DNA of 64,000 bases from Planctomycetota bacterium (GTDB lineage: Bacteria > Planctomycetota > B15-G4), in NCBI GenBank assembly GCA_029245865.1, contig JAQWOM010000043.1:140846-204845 (forward strand), in the 5' to 3' direction. The position numbers were made by a program, and so were the translations under genes. Position 1 is the first letter of the stretch; each line of letters starts with the position of its first letter. Shown in pieces: positions 42,352 to 51,200 of the stretch. Under the pieces are notes generated by a model that worked only from the letters and a program-made list of their open reading frames with translations, was not told the DNA's origin and made no database searches.

Positions 42352-44591
42352 CGAGTCCCCTGTTGGTTCAAAGGCACAGGGCGTGCCGCAGCCTCAAGGA
42401 TCGTCGCGCGATACCAATCATCAAAAGCATCGCGCAGGGCGCGCGCCTCTTCCTCCCATGGCCCCGTCTGGGGTTCCAGCAACAGATCTCTCTCTTGCCC
42501 CGGGCCGGGAGCCAGATCGAGCAATGTGCTCTCTCCCGTCTGACGGTCAGTGAGCAGCAAGACCCCTCCACGGCGACTGCCCTCAAGGTCTTGGTTTGTC
42601 TGCCCTTCGTACGGGAACAAGACGGAGTGAGCCACTTGGTCAATATCACTTGGCCCATACGGTGGTGGTGTCTGCCCTGACAGATACATCGCCGACATCA
42701 ACTTCCCGAGTTGTCCGACAAGCTGCGTCACATCGTCCATTTCGATCATTTCACGCTCGACGACCGGAGCCCCCATCAACCCGAGAACGCCCGGCCCTGA
42801 CACGATCACCGGAACGCGCAGCACCTCGTCGTACAACGTCTGGCCCTGACCCCGCCCGAGATGTTCATAAAACTCTTGCCCGTGGGAGCCCACGATCACA
42901 ACGAGAGTGTTTTCCAGCAAACCCTGGTCTTCCAACTCATCGAGCAGAACACCTAGAGCTTGATCAATACCCGCAACCTCAGCGTCGTACTGCGGCCCGA
43001 TCTCGTTCGCAATGAGTTCGGCGACTCCCGGCCTTGAGTCGAGAGTGGCCAGTCGCCCGACCAGGGCTGGATCGGGCAAATAAGTCACAGCATTCAGGTC
43101 GGCCATGGTTGGCTCGTGCGGCGCAGTGGCCTGATCAAAGTGCAACGTCAGGAACCATTCAAACTGCGAGGCCTCAACCAGCCAGTCCACGGCACGTTCG
43201 ACCATGACGAGCGGCGACATCGGCGCACCGAACAACGTTTCGTATCCACGTGAAAGCCCTGTCTCCTCGCTGATCACCATCGAAGACGTAAAGCAAGCGG
43301 TGCTGTAGCCTGCCCAGCTTGCTGACTCTGCCAGCGTGCTTAACCGAGGCGAAAGCGTTCGCCCCGGATGCAATCCAAGTCCATGCGTGAGTGGGTGAAC
43401 ACCCGTGAGCAGAGTGGCCACGCTTGGAAGCGCCCAGGAAGAAGGCGCCACGGCGTACTCGTAGCGCAGCCCTGTTTCAGCCAAGCTCTCGAGAACAGGC
43501 GTATGCCCCCGATCGTAGCCCTCGAATCCCAGGCGATCCGGGCGCAAGCCATCCACAATGACCAGCAAGGTGTTGAGACCGCCTTCTTTCTTGAAAGCAC
43601 GGCGGAGGCGCTCTTCCGGCTGGCGAATGAGAACCTCTCTGACGCCCACGAACAGGCCGCCACCCCCTTCGAGTTCAAGGCTGACCGACAGCGGCTTACC
43701 CACCCACTCCGAAAGATCCGCGGACACGATCAACTCCCCGGAGGGAGAAGCCCCTCCCAGGGATTTCACCAGGGGATTCACCGAGACGTTGGCGAGCACG
43801 AGTTCATCGGCAGCGACGATCACACGCCCAGGCTCGATCTGAGGATCGACCCCAATCGGAGCAGCGTGAAGCACGACACTCAACTCTGCGCCAGGCGGGA
43901 CTTCATCAACATGCAGCGTCCTGGAAAGGCCATCTTCAAGCGGGAGACATGCAGGACCCGGCATGAACAAACGCGACGTTTCGAAGTTTCCCGGTGCGTG
44001 CACCTTGTCGAGGCTCACATTCGCCAAGAGGTCCACACCGATCGCATAGGCCGTCACCGTATTCTCGGTTTCATCGAGAGGCCGGCCTTCGGATTCCAGC
44101 ACGACATCCGAGAGAAGAATCGAGCCCAACCCAGGGCGGCCGCGCCCATCCAGGCAGAGGAATTCGAGTTCGACCTCCTCATTCGGGCTCGCCGGGAGCT
44201 TGAGTCGATGCTCTTTCCACGCAGCTTCAGAAGCATGAAACTGCCCAAGCTCAACTCGCTCTCCGTCGGTACGCACCATCCGAACCGCGACATCCGGCAA
44301 TCCCTCGAGGTGCCCTTCCAGAAAGCGAACAACAGCTTCCTCGCCCGGGATCACCACCTGAAAACGCGCCATCTGACCCGCAGAGACACTCCACGCCAGC
44401 CGCCGTTGATAGTTGAGGATCACATAGCCCGGCATGGCAACCTCGTTGTTCGGCTGAAGCCGCACGCGCAGGTCGACCCGAAAGTCGGGAGCTTTCTGCA
44501 TCAACCACCAGGCAGACACAACAAGGATCAAGGCAACAACCACCGTCAGGCGTATCGCAGCAACGACCGCCTGCCGACTAGACAGGCTCAC
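42348..44591 (-). CDS. Membrane-anchored sulfatase-fold protein, predicted inactive
   Basis: A 747-aa protein with one N-terminal membrane helix (residues ~10-30), a ~300-residue beta-rich extracytoplasmic region, and a sulfatase/alkaline-phosphatase domain from about residue 338. The first metal motif VDGLRPDRL (Asp347) remains. The nucleophile position in SSWALPSVATLLTG is Ala387, the metal-binding Asp of SDHGE is Ser (GSHGQE, 568-573), and the later His is Gln (GQGQTLYDE). The equivalent sites in the lipoprotein at 16398 are Thr, Asp and His. It is likely a binding or scaffolding pseudoenzyme. It is coupled by ATGA to the lipoprotein gene upstream and overlaps the ROK gene downstream. Confidence 0.78.
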   Translation of the reverse strand: MSLSSRQAVVAAIRLTVVVALILVVSAWWLMQKAPDFRVDLRVRLQPNNEVAMPGYVILNYQRRLAWSVSAGQMARFQVVIPGEEAVVRFLEGHLEGLPDVAVRMVRTDGERVELGQFHASEAAWKEHRLKLPASPNEEVELEFLCLDGRGRPGLGSILLSDVVLESEGRPLDETENTVTAYAIGVDLLANVSLDKVHAPGNFETSRLFMPGPACLPLEDGLSRTLHVDEVPPGAELSVVLHAAPIGVDPQIEPGRVIVAADELVLANVSVNPLVKSLGGASPSGELIVSADLSEWVGKPLSVSLELEGGGGLFVGVREVLIRQPEERLRRAFKKEGGLNTLLVIVDGLRPDRLGFEGYDRGHTPVLESLAETGLRYEYAVAPSSWALPSVATLLTGVHPLTHGLGLHPGRTLSPRLSTLAESASWAGYSTACFTSSMVISEETGLSRGYETLFGAPMSPLVMVERAVDWLVEASQFEWFLTLHFDQATAPHEPTMADLNAVTYLPDPALVGRLATLDSRPGVAELIANEIGPQYDAEVAGIDQALGVLLDELEDQGLLENTLVVIVGSHGQEFYEHLGRGQGQTLYDEVLRVPVIVSGPGVLGLMGAPVVEREMIEMDDVTQLVGQLGKLMSAMYLSGQTPPPYGPSDIDQVAHSVLFPYEGQTNQDLEGSRRGGVLLLTDRQTGESTLLDLAPGPGQERDLLLEPQTGPWEEEARALRDAFDDWYRATILEAAARPVPLNQQGTR

Positions 44592-45157
44592 CGGTAGTAC
44601 GCCTCCGGCTCAACAACCGCCTCATCCTTGATCGCATATTCGGAGAGCAGAGCGCGAAGCTTCGCCGCAAGGTACTCAGCATCTTCAAAGTTGTCCGGGA
44701 AAGACTCCCAGTCAGACTCTCGGTGCTCGCCTGCCGACAGCATCCCGCCCTTGCGGACGATCTGCTCTTCGACTCGCATCCGCACGACATAACGCCGCCG
44801 ACCTTCTGCTCGATTGATGTCAACGTGCACTCGACTTCTCGAAGGGCCGCGCACCTCGCGACGTGAGATCCCTCGGAGCCACTCTGTTTCGATCTCACCA
44901 AGGTCCGGCAATCTTTTTCGCACGAAGTAGCCCTCCATCTCGAGCATGTCTAGGACGGAGGCGTACAGGTTCTGATAACTGACATCCTGCATATTGACTT
45001 CAGCCCAGCGCTGAGTCGTCGAGGCACAGCCAGACGTGAAGCCGAATGAAAGGCAAAGAGACAGCATCAAACAAACGCGGGAAAACCATCGCGCGCCAGG
45101 GTTCTCTCGTTGAGCAAGCATCCTTCCGAGTCTACTCGCTACACCGACCCGTTTCAC
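44588..45157 (-). CDS. Lipoprotein of unknown function
   Basis: A 189-residue protein with a basic N-terminus, a hydrophobic stretch (VCLMLSLCLSFGF) and lipobox FTSGC at about residue 44, so it is predicted to be lipid-anchored. The mature part is alpha/beta and charged. It carries a strand pair around SRSRVHVDINRAEGRRRYVVRMRVEEQ, resembling small DUF lipoproteins built from one TBP-like or beta-alpha-beta module. It is coupled to the pseudo-sulfatase by ATGA and follows der by 2 bp. A partner in envelope glycan export is possible. Confidence 0.72.
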   Translation of the reverse strand: MKRVGVASRLGRMLAQRENPGARWFSRVCLMLSLCLSFGFTSGCASTTQRWAEVNMQDVSYQNLYASVLDMLEMEGYFVRKRLPDLGEIETEWLRGISRREVRGPSRSRVHVDINRAEGRRRYVVRMRVEEQIVRKGGMLSAGEHRESDWESFPDNFEDAEYLAAKLRALLSEYAIKDEAVVEPEAYYR

Positions 45158-45159
45158 GG

Positions 45160-46557
45160 TTACGAGGGTCCTCGTTGCTGGAACCGCAGGAGAATCGGAA
45201 TCTCACCGTAGGGCAGTGATTCTTGCAGTCGCCGAATCAAAAACCGTCGCCAGCCTTCCTCGAACAGCTTGGGCTCGTTGACAAAGATCACGAGAGTCGG
45301 CGGATGGGTTTCCACCTGCGAAGCATAATAGATCTTTCCAATACGGCCCTTGCTCGCACGAGGCTTGCGAATCTCATAAGTCCGCCGCAGCACGCGATTC
45401 AACTCCCCTGTCGACACGCGCTCACCGGCCTGATCGTGCAACTCGGCGGCAAGCGCCAGTGTTGCATTGATATTGAAGTCCTCGGGGGCCGAGATCAGCG
45501 TGATGGGTGCAAAAGACAAGCCTGCGAGCACTCCGCGAAGATACGTCTCGTAGTCTGCAGCTTGAGCAGTCTCTCGTGCGAGGTCCCACTTCGTGACGAC
45601 CATCACAACAGGGATCGCACAGTCGACAATCATTCCCGCGATCTCTCGATCGATACGGCCGACATCCCTCGTTGCATCGAGCAACAAGAGCACAACATTC
45701 GCGCGCCGGATAGCCCGGTGCGCTCGAGACTGTCCGTAAAACTCCACTGAGTCGCTGATGGTCTTGCGCTTGCGAATGCCCGCCGTATCAATCGCGATAA
45801 AACGCCGGCCATTCCGAACAAAGGGCACGTCAACCGCATCGCGGGTTGTGCCCGCCACTTCGGACACGATGACGCGTTCCTGCCGCACCAACGAATTCAC
45901 CAGCGTAGATTTCCCGGCATTCATACGCCCAACGATCGCCAGCCTGACCACGTCGGCTGGCATCATGGGTGCCTCAGCCACATCTCCGAGGCGCGAAAAA
46001 AGTGAGTCTCTGAGATCCGTTGTTCCCAGGCGCTCTTTGGCAGAGATGCGCACCGGATCACCGAAGCCGAGCGTATAGGCTTCAGCGAAGCCCGCTTCAT
46101 CGCCAGCGCCCTCCACTTTATTTGCGATCAGCAACACAGGTTGCTCAAGCCTTCGCAAGCGGCTGGCGATGTCTTTGTCGAGAGTCGTCAAGCCTGTCTT
46201 GCAATCGACAACAAACAAGATCAAATCGGCAAGGTCCAGTGCCATGGCGATCTGATCGTCCACCTCTGACTTCAGTTGCTGATCGTCGACGTGCCCGATA
46301 CCGCCTGTGTCAATCAACTCGAGCGTTTGGCTTTCCTGATCGAGCAAAAAGCTGACACGATCTCGCGTCACTCCGGCCATAGGATCCTCGATGGCCACAC
46401 GCCTTCCAGCCAGAGCGTTGAAAAGAGTGCTCTTGCCAACATTGGGCCGCCCGACAATGGCAACACAGGGGATTCCCCCGGAGGCCGCCGGAATCGGCTG
46501 AGACACCTCGTTGGCGGACACGTCGTCCATTGGATTGTCGATCGGAGGGGGAGTCAT
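45160..46557 (-). CDS. der: Ribosome-biogenesis GTPase Der (EngA)
   Basis: The tandem GTPase needed for 50S assembly. G-domain 1 has GRPNVGKST, DTGGIG and NKVE, with Glu where NKxD normally has Asp. G-domain 2 has GRMNAGKST instead of the usual GRPNVGKS, DTAGIRKR and TKWD. The KH-like C-terminal domain (KGRIGKIYYASQVETHPPT...FVNEP) is intact. The track ORF begins at 46731 inside queE. ATG 46557 gives 465 aa and a normal, Pro/Asp-rich short leader. The NKVE and GRMNAGKS substitutions are noteworthy but may be lineage variation. Confidence 0.94.
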   Translation of the reverse strand: MTPPPIDNPMDDVSANEVSQPIPAASGGIPCVAIVGRPNVGKSTLFNALAGRRVAIEDPMAGVTRDRVSFLLDQESQTLELIDTGGIGHVDDQQLKSEVDDQIAMALDLADLILFVVDCKTGLTTLDKDIASRLRRLEQPVLLIANKVEGAGDEAGFAEAYTLGFGDPVRISAKERLGTTDLRDSLFSRLGDVAEAPMMPADVVRLAIVGRMNAGKSTLVNSLVRQERVIVSEVAGTTRDAVDVPFVRNGRRFIAIDTAGIRKRKTISDSVEFYGQSRAHRAIRRANVVLLLLDATRDVGRIDREIAGMIVDCAIPVVMVVTKWDLARETAQAADYETYLRGVLAGLSFAPITLISAPEDFNINATLALAAELHDQAGERVSTGELNRVLRRTYEIRKPRASKGRIGKIYYASQVETHPPTLVIFVNEPKLFEEGWRRFLIRRLQESLPYGEIPILLRFQQRGPS

Positions 46558-46636
46558 CGAATGAAGCGAGGAAGTGTCCTGGGAATGCCGTTGACGATAC
46601 GGCGCAGCGGCCTGCCGGTCCACGGCGGGGACCCGC

Positions 46637-47428
46637 TCAGCGCACGCGTAGCACCTTATGGACCTGTGGGACCACTCGCACCTCGAGGCCAGCAGCCGCC
46701 AGGATGTCGACGAAGGGGTCGAGTTGCTCACGAGGCAAGGCAGGCGAACCGCCCAGAGGCGTCACGGGCTGGAGAAAGACAGAGGCGCCAGGAGCGTAAG
46801 AGCTCAAGAGGTTCGCAGCGCGGGCCACCTCGTCTCGCCCCACATCACCATCAACAATAAGCTTGTAGAACACCTCCAGGCCGTCCAGCGCGCCGCTTGC
46901 CAGAACAGCGGCATGTTCATCAAGCACTCCGGCTCTCCCCGTGGCAGAGGGCAGCTTGAGATCACAGGAAACCCAACGCAGGTGCGGAGCCACGTGCGCC
47001 AGGGCAACGGCATCCAGCCCAGCCGTCTCGAGCATGACGTCTCGTGGAGCCAGTGCTGCACAGAGGGCCCGCGCGAAGTCGGGCTGCTCGAGCGGTTCAC
47101 CGCCGGTCAGGCTGACAGCAGAGGTCCCTCCGGGGTCGACCCGCTCTACAAGTTCCAGAACTTGCTCAACGGTGAGTGGGTTTTGTAGGCGAGTCGGTGT
47201 CTCGGCCTCCTCGCCTGCTTCTTCGGTGCAACGAGGAACTGCAACATCGGCGACCGAGCCCAAGGCCCACTCGGTGTCACAGTAACGACAGCCCACCGTG
47301 CACCCTGCAAGACGGACGAAGACCTGACGCTTTCCCAGCAGCAGACCTTCCCCCTGATAGCTACGGAACACTTCCGCAACTTGCCCAGTCACACGCCCCT
47401 GCTCCTCTACAGCCACAGCGGCAGTCAT
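46637..47428 (-). CDS. queE: 7-carboxy-7-deazaguanine synthase
   Basis: A radical SAM enzyme of queuosine (preQ0) biosynthesis, 263 aa. The [4Fe-4S] motif is CTVGCRYCDT, following FRSYQGEGLLLGKRQVFVRLAG, the typical QueE N-terminus. SLTGGEPLEQPDF is the SAM-binding GGE motif, and SCDLKLPS and VVPQVHKVL complete the fold. An acidic insert (CTEEAGEEAETPTR) lengthens the loop after the cluster. No other queuosine gene is in the window. It lies 3 bp after the aminotransferase gene and 79 bp before der. Confidence 0.93.
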   Translation of the reverse strand: MTAAVAVEEQGRVTGQVAEVFRSYQGEGLLLGKRQVFVRLAGCTVGCRYCDTEWALGSVADVAVPRCTEEAGEEAETPTRLQNPLTVEQVLELVERVDPGGTSAVSLTGGEPLEQPDFARALCAALAPRDVMLETAGLDAVALAHVAPHLRWVSCDLKLPSATGRAGVLDEHAAVLASGALDGLEVFYKLIVDGDVGRDEVARAANLLSSYAPGASVFLQPVTPLGGSPALPREQLDPFVDILAAAGLEVRVVPQVHKVLRVR

Positions 47429-47431
47429 CGC

Positions 47432-48616
47432 TCAACCCTCGGCGAACTCCTCCGCCAGCGCCAAGAGGGCATCGACACCACGGTCGAGCACCTCGCCTGA
47501 TGCGGCGAAGGAGAGGCGGAAGTGGGTGTCACGTGCAGAGAAAGCTTTGCCCGGGACGATCAACAGCTTGCGTTCCAGCGCGCGTTCCATGAACGCCTCG
47601 GTGGTCGCGCCCTTCGGAAGTTCCGGAAACATGTAGAAAGAACCCCCGGGCTTGGGGAACTCGTAGTGACCAGCAAGCCGCGCATAGAAAGAATCGCGCT
47701 TCTGGGCATAGTTCTCGATCTCTGCGGACATATCCACATCCATGGCCGCAAGGCCCGCGAGTTGAACCATCGACGGCGCGCAGACAAAGGTGAACTGCTG
47801 AATCCGCCGCATGGCATCGATGATGTCGTCAGGTCCCACGGCGTAGCCCATGCGCCAACCGGGCATGCCATACGTCTTGGAAAACCCACCGAGTAGCAGC
47901 AAGCGGTCCTCGTCAACATGGCCAACTGCAGCAACGTGCGGTCCGTCGTACACGAACTCATCGTAGATTTCGTCGGAGACCACCAGCAGGTCGTGTTTCC
48001 TCGCAAACGCACCAACAATGTCCAACTCTTCGGCGGACAAAACGCGGCCTGTGGGATTGCTAGGTGAGTTGATCAGCAACAGCCGCGAGCGACCCTCGGG
48101 ATCTAGCGCGGCTTCCAGCGCAGCCTCCGTAAGCGGAATGCCGGGATACATCTCGTACCCACTCCAATCCGCATCGACGAGACCTGCGAGCACCGGGTAC
48201 ATGGTGAAGTAAGGATCGGGAAGCAAGACGTGATCACCCTTGTCGAGCGCCGCCATGAATCCCAGCAGCAGCCCACCCGACACGCCCGAGGTGACGAGAC
48301 TTTGTTGACCCTGGTACCCGTAACGATCTGCAAGCCGTCCCAGGATGCGCTCGTTCAGCTCGGGCACACCTTCGGTCACGGTGTAGCGATTGAAGCCATC
48401 GCGGATGGCGGCAATCGCAGCCTCTTTGACCGCCTCGGGAACATCGAAGTGAGCCTGCCCGATCGAGAGATTGATCGGGTCGTCCATGAACTGCACCCGC
48501 TCAAAAATCTTACGGATACCGCTCGACTCCACTCCATCCGCACGACGCGAGACGAGGCGTCGACCTGAAAGAGCCTGGTCCTGAGGAGGCGCCGGGTTTT
48601 CGGGCGGAAGCGACAC
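47432..48616 (-). CDS. PLP-dependent class I/II aminotransferase
   Basis: A fold-type I aminotransferase. NLSIGQAHFDVPEAVKEA, NRYTVTEGVPELNE, NSPSNPTGRVLS, VSDEIYDEF and the PLP-lysine motif FSKTYGMPGWRMGY are all present, as is the C-terminal FRLSFAAS arginine. It is closest in pattern to aspartate/broad-specificity aminotransferases. The track start (48733) lies inside the small basic protein gene. GTG 48616, 10 bp after that gene's stop, gives 394 aa. The substrate cannot be fixed from sequence. Confidence 0.88.
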   Translation of the reverse strand: MSLPPENPAPPQDQALSGRRLVSRRADGVESSGIRKIFERVQFMDDPINLSIGQAHFDVPEAVKEAAIAAIRDGFNRYTVTEGVPELNERILGRLADRYGYQGQQSLVTSGVSGGLLLGFMAALDKGDHVLLPDPYFTMYPVLAGLVDADWSGYEMYPGIPLTEAALEAALDPEGRSRLLLINSPSNPTGRVLSAEELDIVGAFARKHDLLVVSDEIYDEFVYDGPHVAAVGHVDEDRLLLLGGFSKTYGMPGWRMGYAVGPDDIIDAMRRIQQFTFVCAPSMVQLAGLAAMDVDMSAEIENYAQKRDSFYARLAGHYEFPKPGGSFYMFPELPKGATTEAFMERALERKLLIVPGKAFSARDTHFRLSFAASGEVLDRGVDALLALAEEFAEG

Positions 48617-48626
48617 GCCCTCCGGC

Positions 48627-48800
48627 CTAAGCCTTCTTGGCGGCCTTGGCTGCCGTCCGCACCTTACGGAGACCGTAAACGGTCTTCTCTTGGTCCCACT
48701 CACCCGCCTTTTGCAGGGCCTCGAGCCGCTCAATGCGGGTCCAGACGTTGCGACTCCTGAGCAGGGCGCTCTTGATCTTCAAGCTGCGGTGGATGGACAT
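48627..48800 (-). CDS. Small basic protein of PVC-group type
   Basis: A 57-residue, strongly basic protein starting MSIHRSLKIKSALLRSRNV, continuing TRIERLEALQKAGEWD and ending TVYGLRKVRTAAKAAKKA. The pattern MSIHxSL - RNVxTRxERLExL - GxW - VYGLxKVR is that of the small basic protein known from Planctomycetes, Chlamydiae and Verrucomicrobia, probably ribosome- or RNA-associated. ATG 48800 has AGAGGA nine bases upstream, while the track start is 23 residues too long. It is the likely first gene of the long leftward transcript. A TTGACC box on the minus strand about 150 bp upstream is a weak -35 candidate. Confidence 0.8.
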   Translation of the reverse strand: MSIHRSLKIKSALLRSRNVWTRIERLEALQKAGEWDQEKTVYGLRKVRTAAKAAKKA

Positions 48801-49002
48801 CGAGGCGCTTCCTCTTGTTCTATTCGTCTTGGATAAGGCGACGGGTGGTGCGGACCGCGCTCGCGGCACTCACTCTACCGACGGTTCAGCAGGCTCTCTG
48901 AAGAGGCCAGCCGAGCCAGGACATCGTCCACATCGATGATCTCGGGTCAAGACTGAGGCCCCTGCCAAGACCGAGCGGCCTGCCAAGGCGACACCCCGAG
49001 CC

Positions 49003-49860
49003 CTAGGAGCCTGGCTCCAGTCCCTCGGGAGCCGGGTGAGCCACAATCCGCGCGTCCACGAAGGGCGCCGACTTCCCCCCATGCCAATCATCGATATCCA
49101 GCAGTCGAGTGAGTGTGGCTTGCAAGGCCTGCTTACTGCGGCCAGCCCCGACGATCAACTCGATGCTCTCGTATCCCTCGCCCTCGGCTCGTTCCTGCCC
49201 GATCAACATGAGACCTGGCAGCCCGCGCAATTCGAGTTCCTTGAGAGCTGCCGTTCCCAACTCGAGGCCGCGGTCGGATCCGTTGTAGGTTGCAGCCTGA
49301 ATGGTCAACCACTCTTGCCCTGGCTCAATCGGAGCGGCAGACGGAGGCAGTGCCCCTCCCGGACCTTCAGGGAGCACGTCAGCCAGTTTCATGGTGGGCA
49401 GTTCTGCCATGCCATCACCCAGCCAGAACTGCTTGAACACGAGCACCAGCACCACGGCCGACAGCATGACGGTGGCGCCAAAGAACATGGTACGCGTCGC
49501 ACCATCGGCCTTCCGCGCTGCGGCAGAGCGCTTCTTGCTGCCAGGTCCGGAAGCGAACAATCGAGCGCCCGAGATCAAGCGACTCACACGCGAGGCCGGG
49601 CTCTGAGTGGCTCCACCGCGCCATGCGGCAGACCCGCGAGAGGCCCCCGTCTTGGGTCGCGCGCCGGCGGAGGTCGAACGAGAAGTCGCGCCCCGTTTCG
49701 CCTTGCCAGCCCCACCTGTCGAAGAGCCGGCGAGCGCGCTTTTGACCTTCACCGAGGAAGCGATGACCTTACCGACCACCCTTCGCCGCTTGGAAGCCTT
49801 ATCAAAGCCGTCCCGGCTGGATCGAAACACGTCCAGCGGATGTTGTCGTCCCACAACCAA
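49003..49860 (-). CDS. Single-pass membrane protein with SPOR-like C-terminal domain
   Basis: A 285-residue protein in three parts. The cytoplasmic N-terminus (~1-120) is very basic, with many Ser/Ala/Lys/Arg (for example GKAKRGATSRSTSAGARPK). One membrane helix follows (TMFFGATVMLSAVVLVLVF), then a periplasmic part whose end (WLTIQAATYNGSDRGLELGTA and onward, then IELIVGAGRS) has the beta-alpha-beta-beta layout of SPOR peptidoglycan-binding domains. The SPOR call rests on pattern only. It stands alone, about 100-200 bp from each neighbour. A cell-envelope or division role is plausible. Confidence 0.65.
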   Translation of the reverse strand: MVVGRQHPLDVFRSSRDGFDKASKRRRVVGKVIASSVKVKSALAGSSTGGAGKAKRGATSRSTSAGARPKTGASRGSAAWRGGATQSPASRVSRLISGARLFASGPGSKKRSAAARKADGATRTMFFGATVMLSAVVLVLVFKQFWLGDGMAELPTMKLADVLPEGPGGALPPSAAPIEPGQEWLTIQAATYNGSDRGLELGTAALKELELRGLPGLMLIGQERAEGEGYESIELIVGAGRSKQALQATLTRLLDIDDWHGGKSAPFVDARIVAHPAPEGLEPGS

Positions 49861-49958
49861 CCCTCACCGTTGCCCAAGATCGCCTGGACCAAAGCTAGCG
49901 TGCCAGGAAGGTCGATCCAAGGCGCGAGATGCAGAAATGAGGGCCAGAAAATCAGGCT

Positions 49959-51200
49959 TCAGCCGCGTGCGGTCCGAACCAGCTCCCGGAACAGCGTCTC
50001 TTCATGCTGGAGGGTGCGCCCGATGGCCTTCTGGTAGGCCTCCGCTGGGGATTGGCCTTCCAGGGCGCGTACCCAACGAATAGCTGCTCCCATCCCGTGC
50101 TGCGACACCACATGATCGACAAACGCAAAGCTGAGCAGGTAGCCCAGGTGCACCTGCCCTGAGTCACCAAGCTCCAGAAACGACTCGGGCAAGTCTTCGA
50201 TCCGGGGCAGATCCTGACGGGCGATCCCGGACTTCTCCATGTACTCGACCAGTCGAGAGATGCCCTGCCCCCGTCCGTACTCGGCCAACTGAGCCAGTCC
50301 TTCGTTCAGGTAGACGGGGCAGCGCGGCGACAGCTCGCTCATGATCAGGTGGGTGTACTCATGCCGGAAGGAGGCCTCGATGCGCTCTCCGTCAAGTTTC
50401 GGATCGGCGACCGGCAGCCTGATCTTTCGGTCGAACAAGCCCCCCACCCAGTCATGTGCCCCCGTGACGGCACGAAACGCCTCGGGCGGATAGAGCACCA
50501 CAATGGCCTTGTTGCGCGGGAACTCATCGAAGGTGTTGCAGACCTCGGCCCGTGCGCGGTCGAGTAACTCCGCGAGTTCCAGAAATTCCGTATCTCCTGG
50601 ATGACGGATCACAAAGGTGCTCGTGACATCCGTGCGGTAGTCCTTCTCGACCGCATACTGCCGCCCCGTACGGGCGAGTGCTTTCGCAGCTCTGGCAGCC
50701 AGTTCATCATCACCCAATTCCTGAGCTTTGCGGTAAGCGACCTGTGCTTGCGGCAACTCGTCAAGCAGATTGAGCGTGTCACCTAACAACTGGTGAGCGA
50801 GTGCGTTCTCCGGGTCTGCCTTCACAGCAGATCGCGACGCGCTCAGCGCTTCGTCCAATCGGTAGAGGCGTAGCGCCAGGCTCGCCAGGTGCAAGCGATA
50901 GCCAACCTCATCAGGCACTTTGACAATCGCCCTGCGGTAGTCTCCCAACGCGGCATCCCAGGCGAAGGCATCGTAATGCGCCTGGCCACGCTTGAAGTAC
51001 GCGTAACCAAGGTTGCGCGCGAGCACCGAATCGTCGGGCTTGAGAGCCGCTGCAGACTCAAGGTAGAGAACTGCGTCTGCAGCCTGCCCATTCTCAAGCG
51101 CCTGCTTGGCGCGTTGATTCAGATCCGCCACGTCCTGTGCCGACGCCCCCATGAACAGGATCGCCAACAGCAACACAGAAAGAGAGTGACTCTTGGTCAT
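49959..51200 (-). CDS. Secreted TPR protein with M1-like/peptidase-MA metallopeptidase domain
   Basis: A 413-residue protein with a signal peptide (MTKSHSLSVLLLAILFMGASAQ), then about four TPR motifs (residues ~25-185, such as DDSVLARNLGYAYFKRGQ), then a zinc peptidase domain. HEYTH is at residues 280-284 and the third ligand is Glu300 in YLNEGLAQLAEYG. This is the gluzincin layout of the peptidase-MA group. ATG 51200 overlaps the stop of the YkgJ-like gene by ATGA, and the longer track ORF is shadow. Predicted periplasmic; substrate unknown. Confidence 0.83.
   Translation of the reverse strand: MTKSHSLSVLLLAILFMGASAQDVADLNQRAKQALENGQAADAVLYLESAAALKPDDSVLARNLGYAYFKRGQAHYDAFAWDAALGDYRRAIVKVPDEVGYRLHLASLALRLYRLDEALSASRSAVKADPENALAHQLLGDTLNLLDELPQAQVAYRKAQELGDDELAARAAKALARTGRQYAVEKDYRTDVTSTFVIRHPGDTEFLELAELLDRARAEVCNTFDEFPRNKAIVVLYPPEAFRAVTGAHDWVGGLFDRKIRLPVADPKLDGERIEASFRHEYTHLIMSELSPRCPVYLNEGLAQLAEYGRGQGISRLVEYMEKSGIARQDLPRIEDLPESFLELGDSGQVHLGYLLSFAFVDHVVSQHGMGAAIRWVRALEGQSPAEAYQKAIGRTLQHEETLFRELVRTARG

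Noticed and set aside
43368-44597. 409-aa plus-strand ORF
   Set aside because: Antisense to the sulfatase-fold gene; low-complexity His/Arg/Gln-rich product without motifs.
48870-49091. 73-aa minus-strand ORF upstream of the small basic protein
   Set aside because: Arg/Gly/Ser-rich, no Shine-Dalgarno, and it overlaps the end of the SPOR-like gene in another frame; it is treated as spacer.
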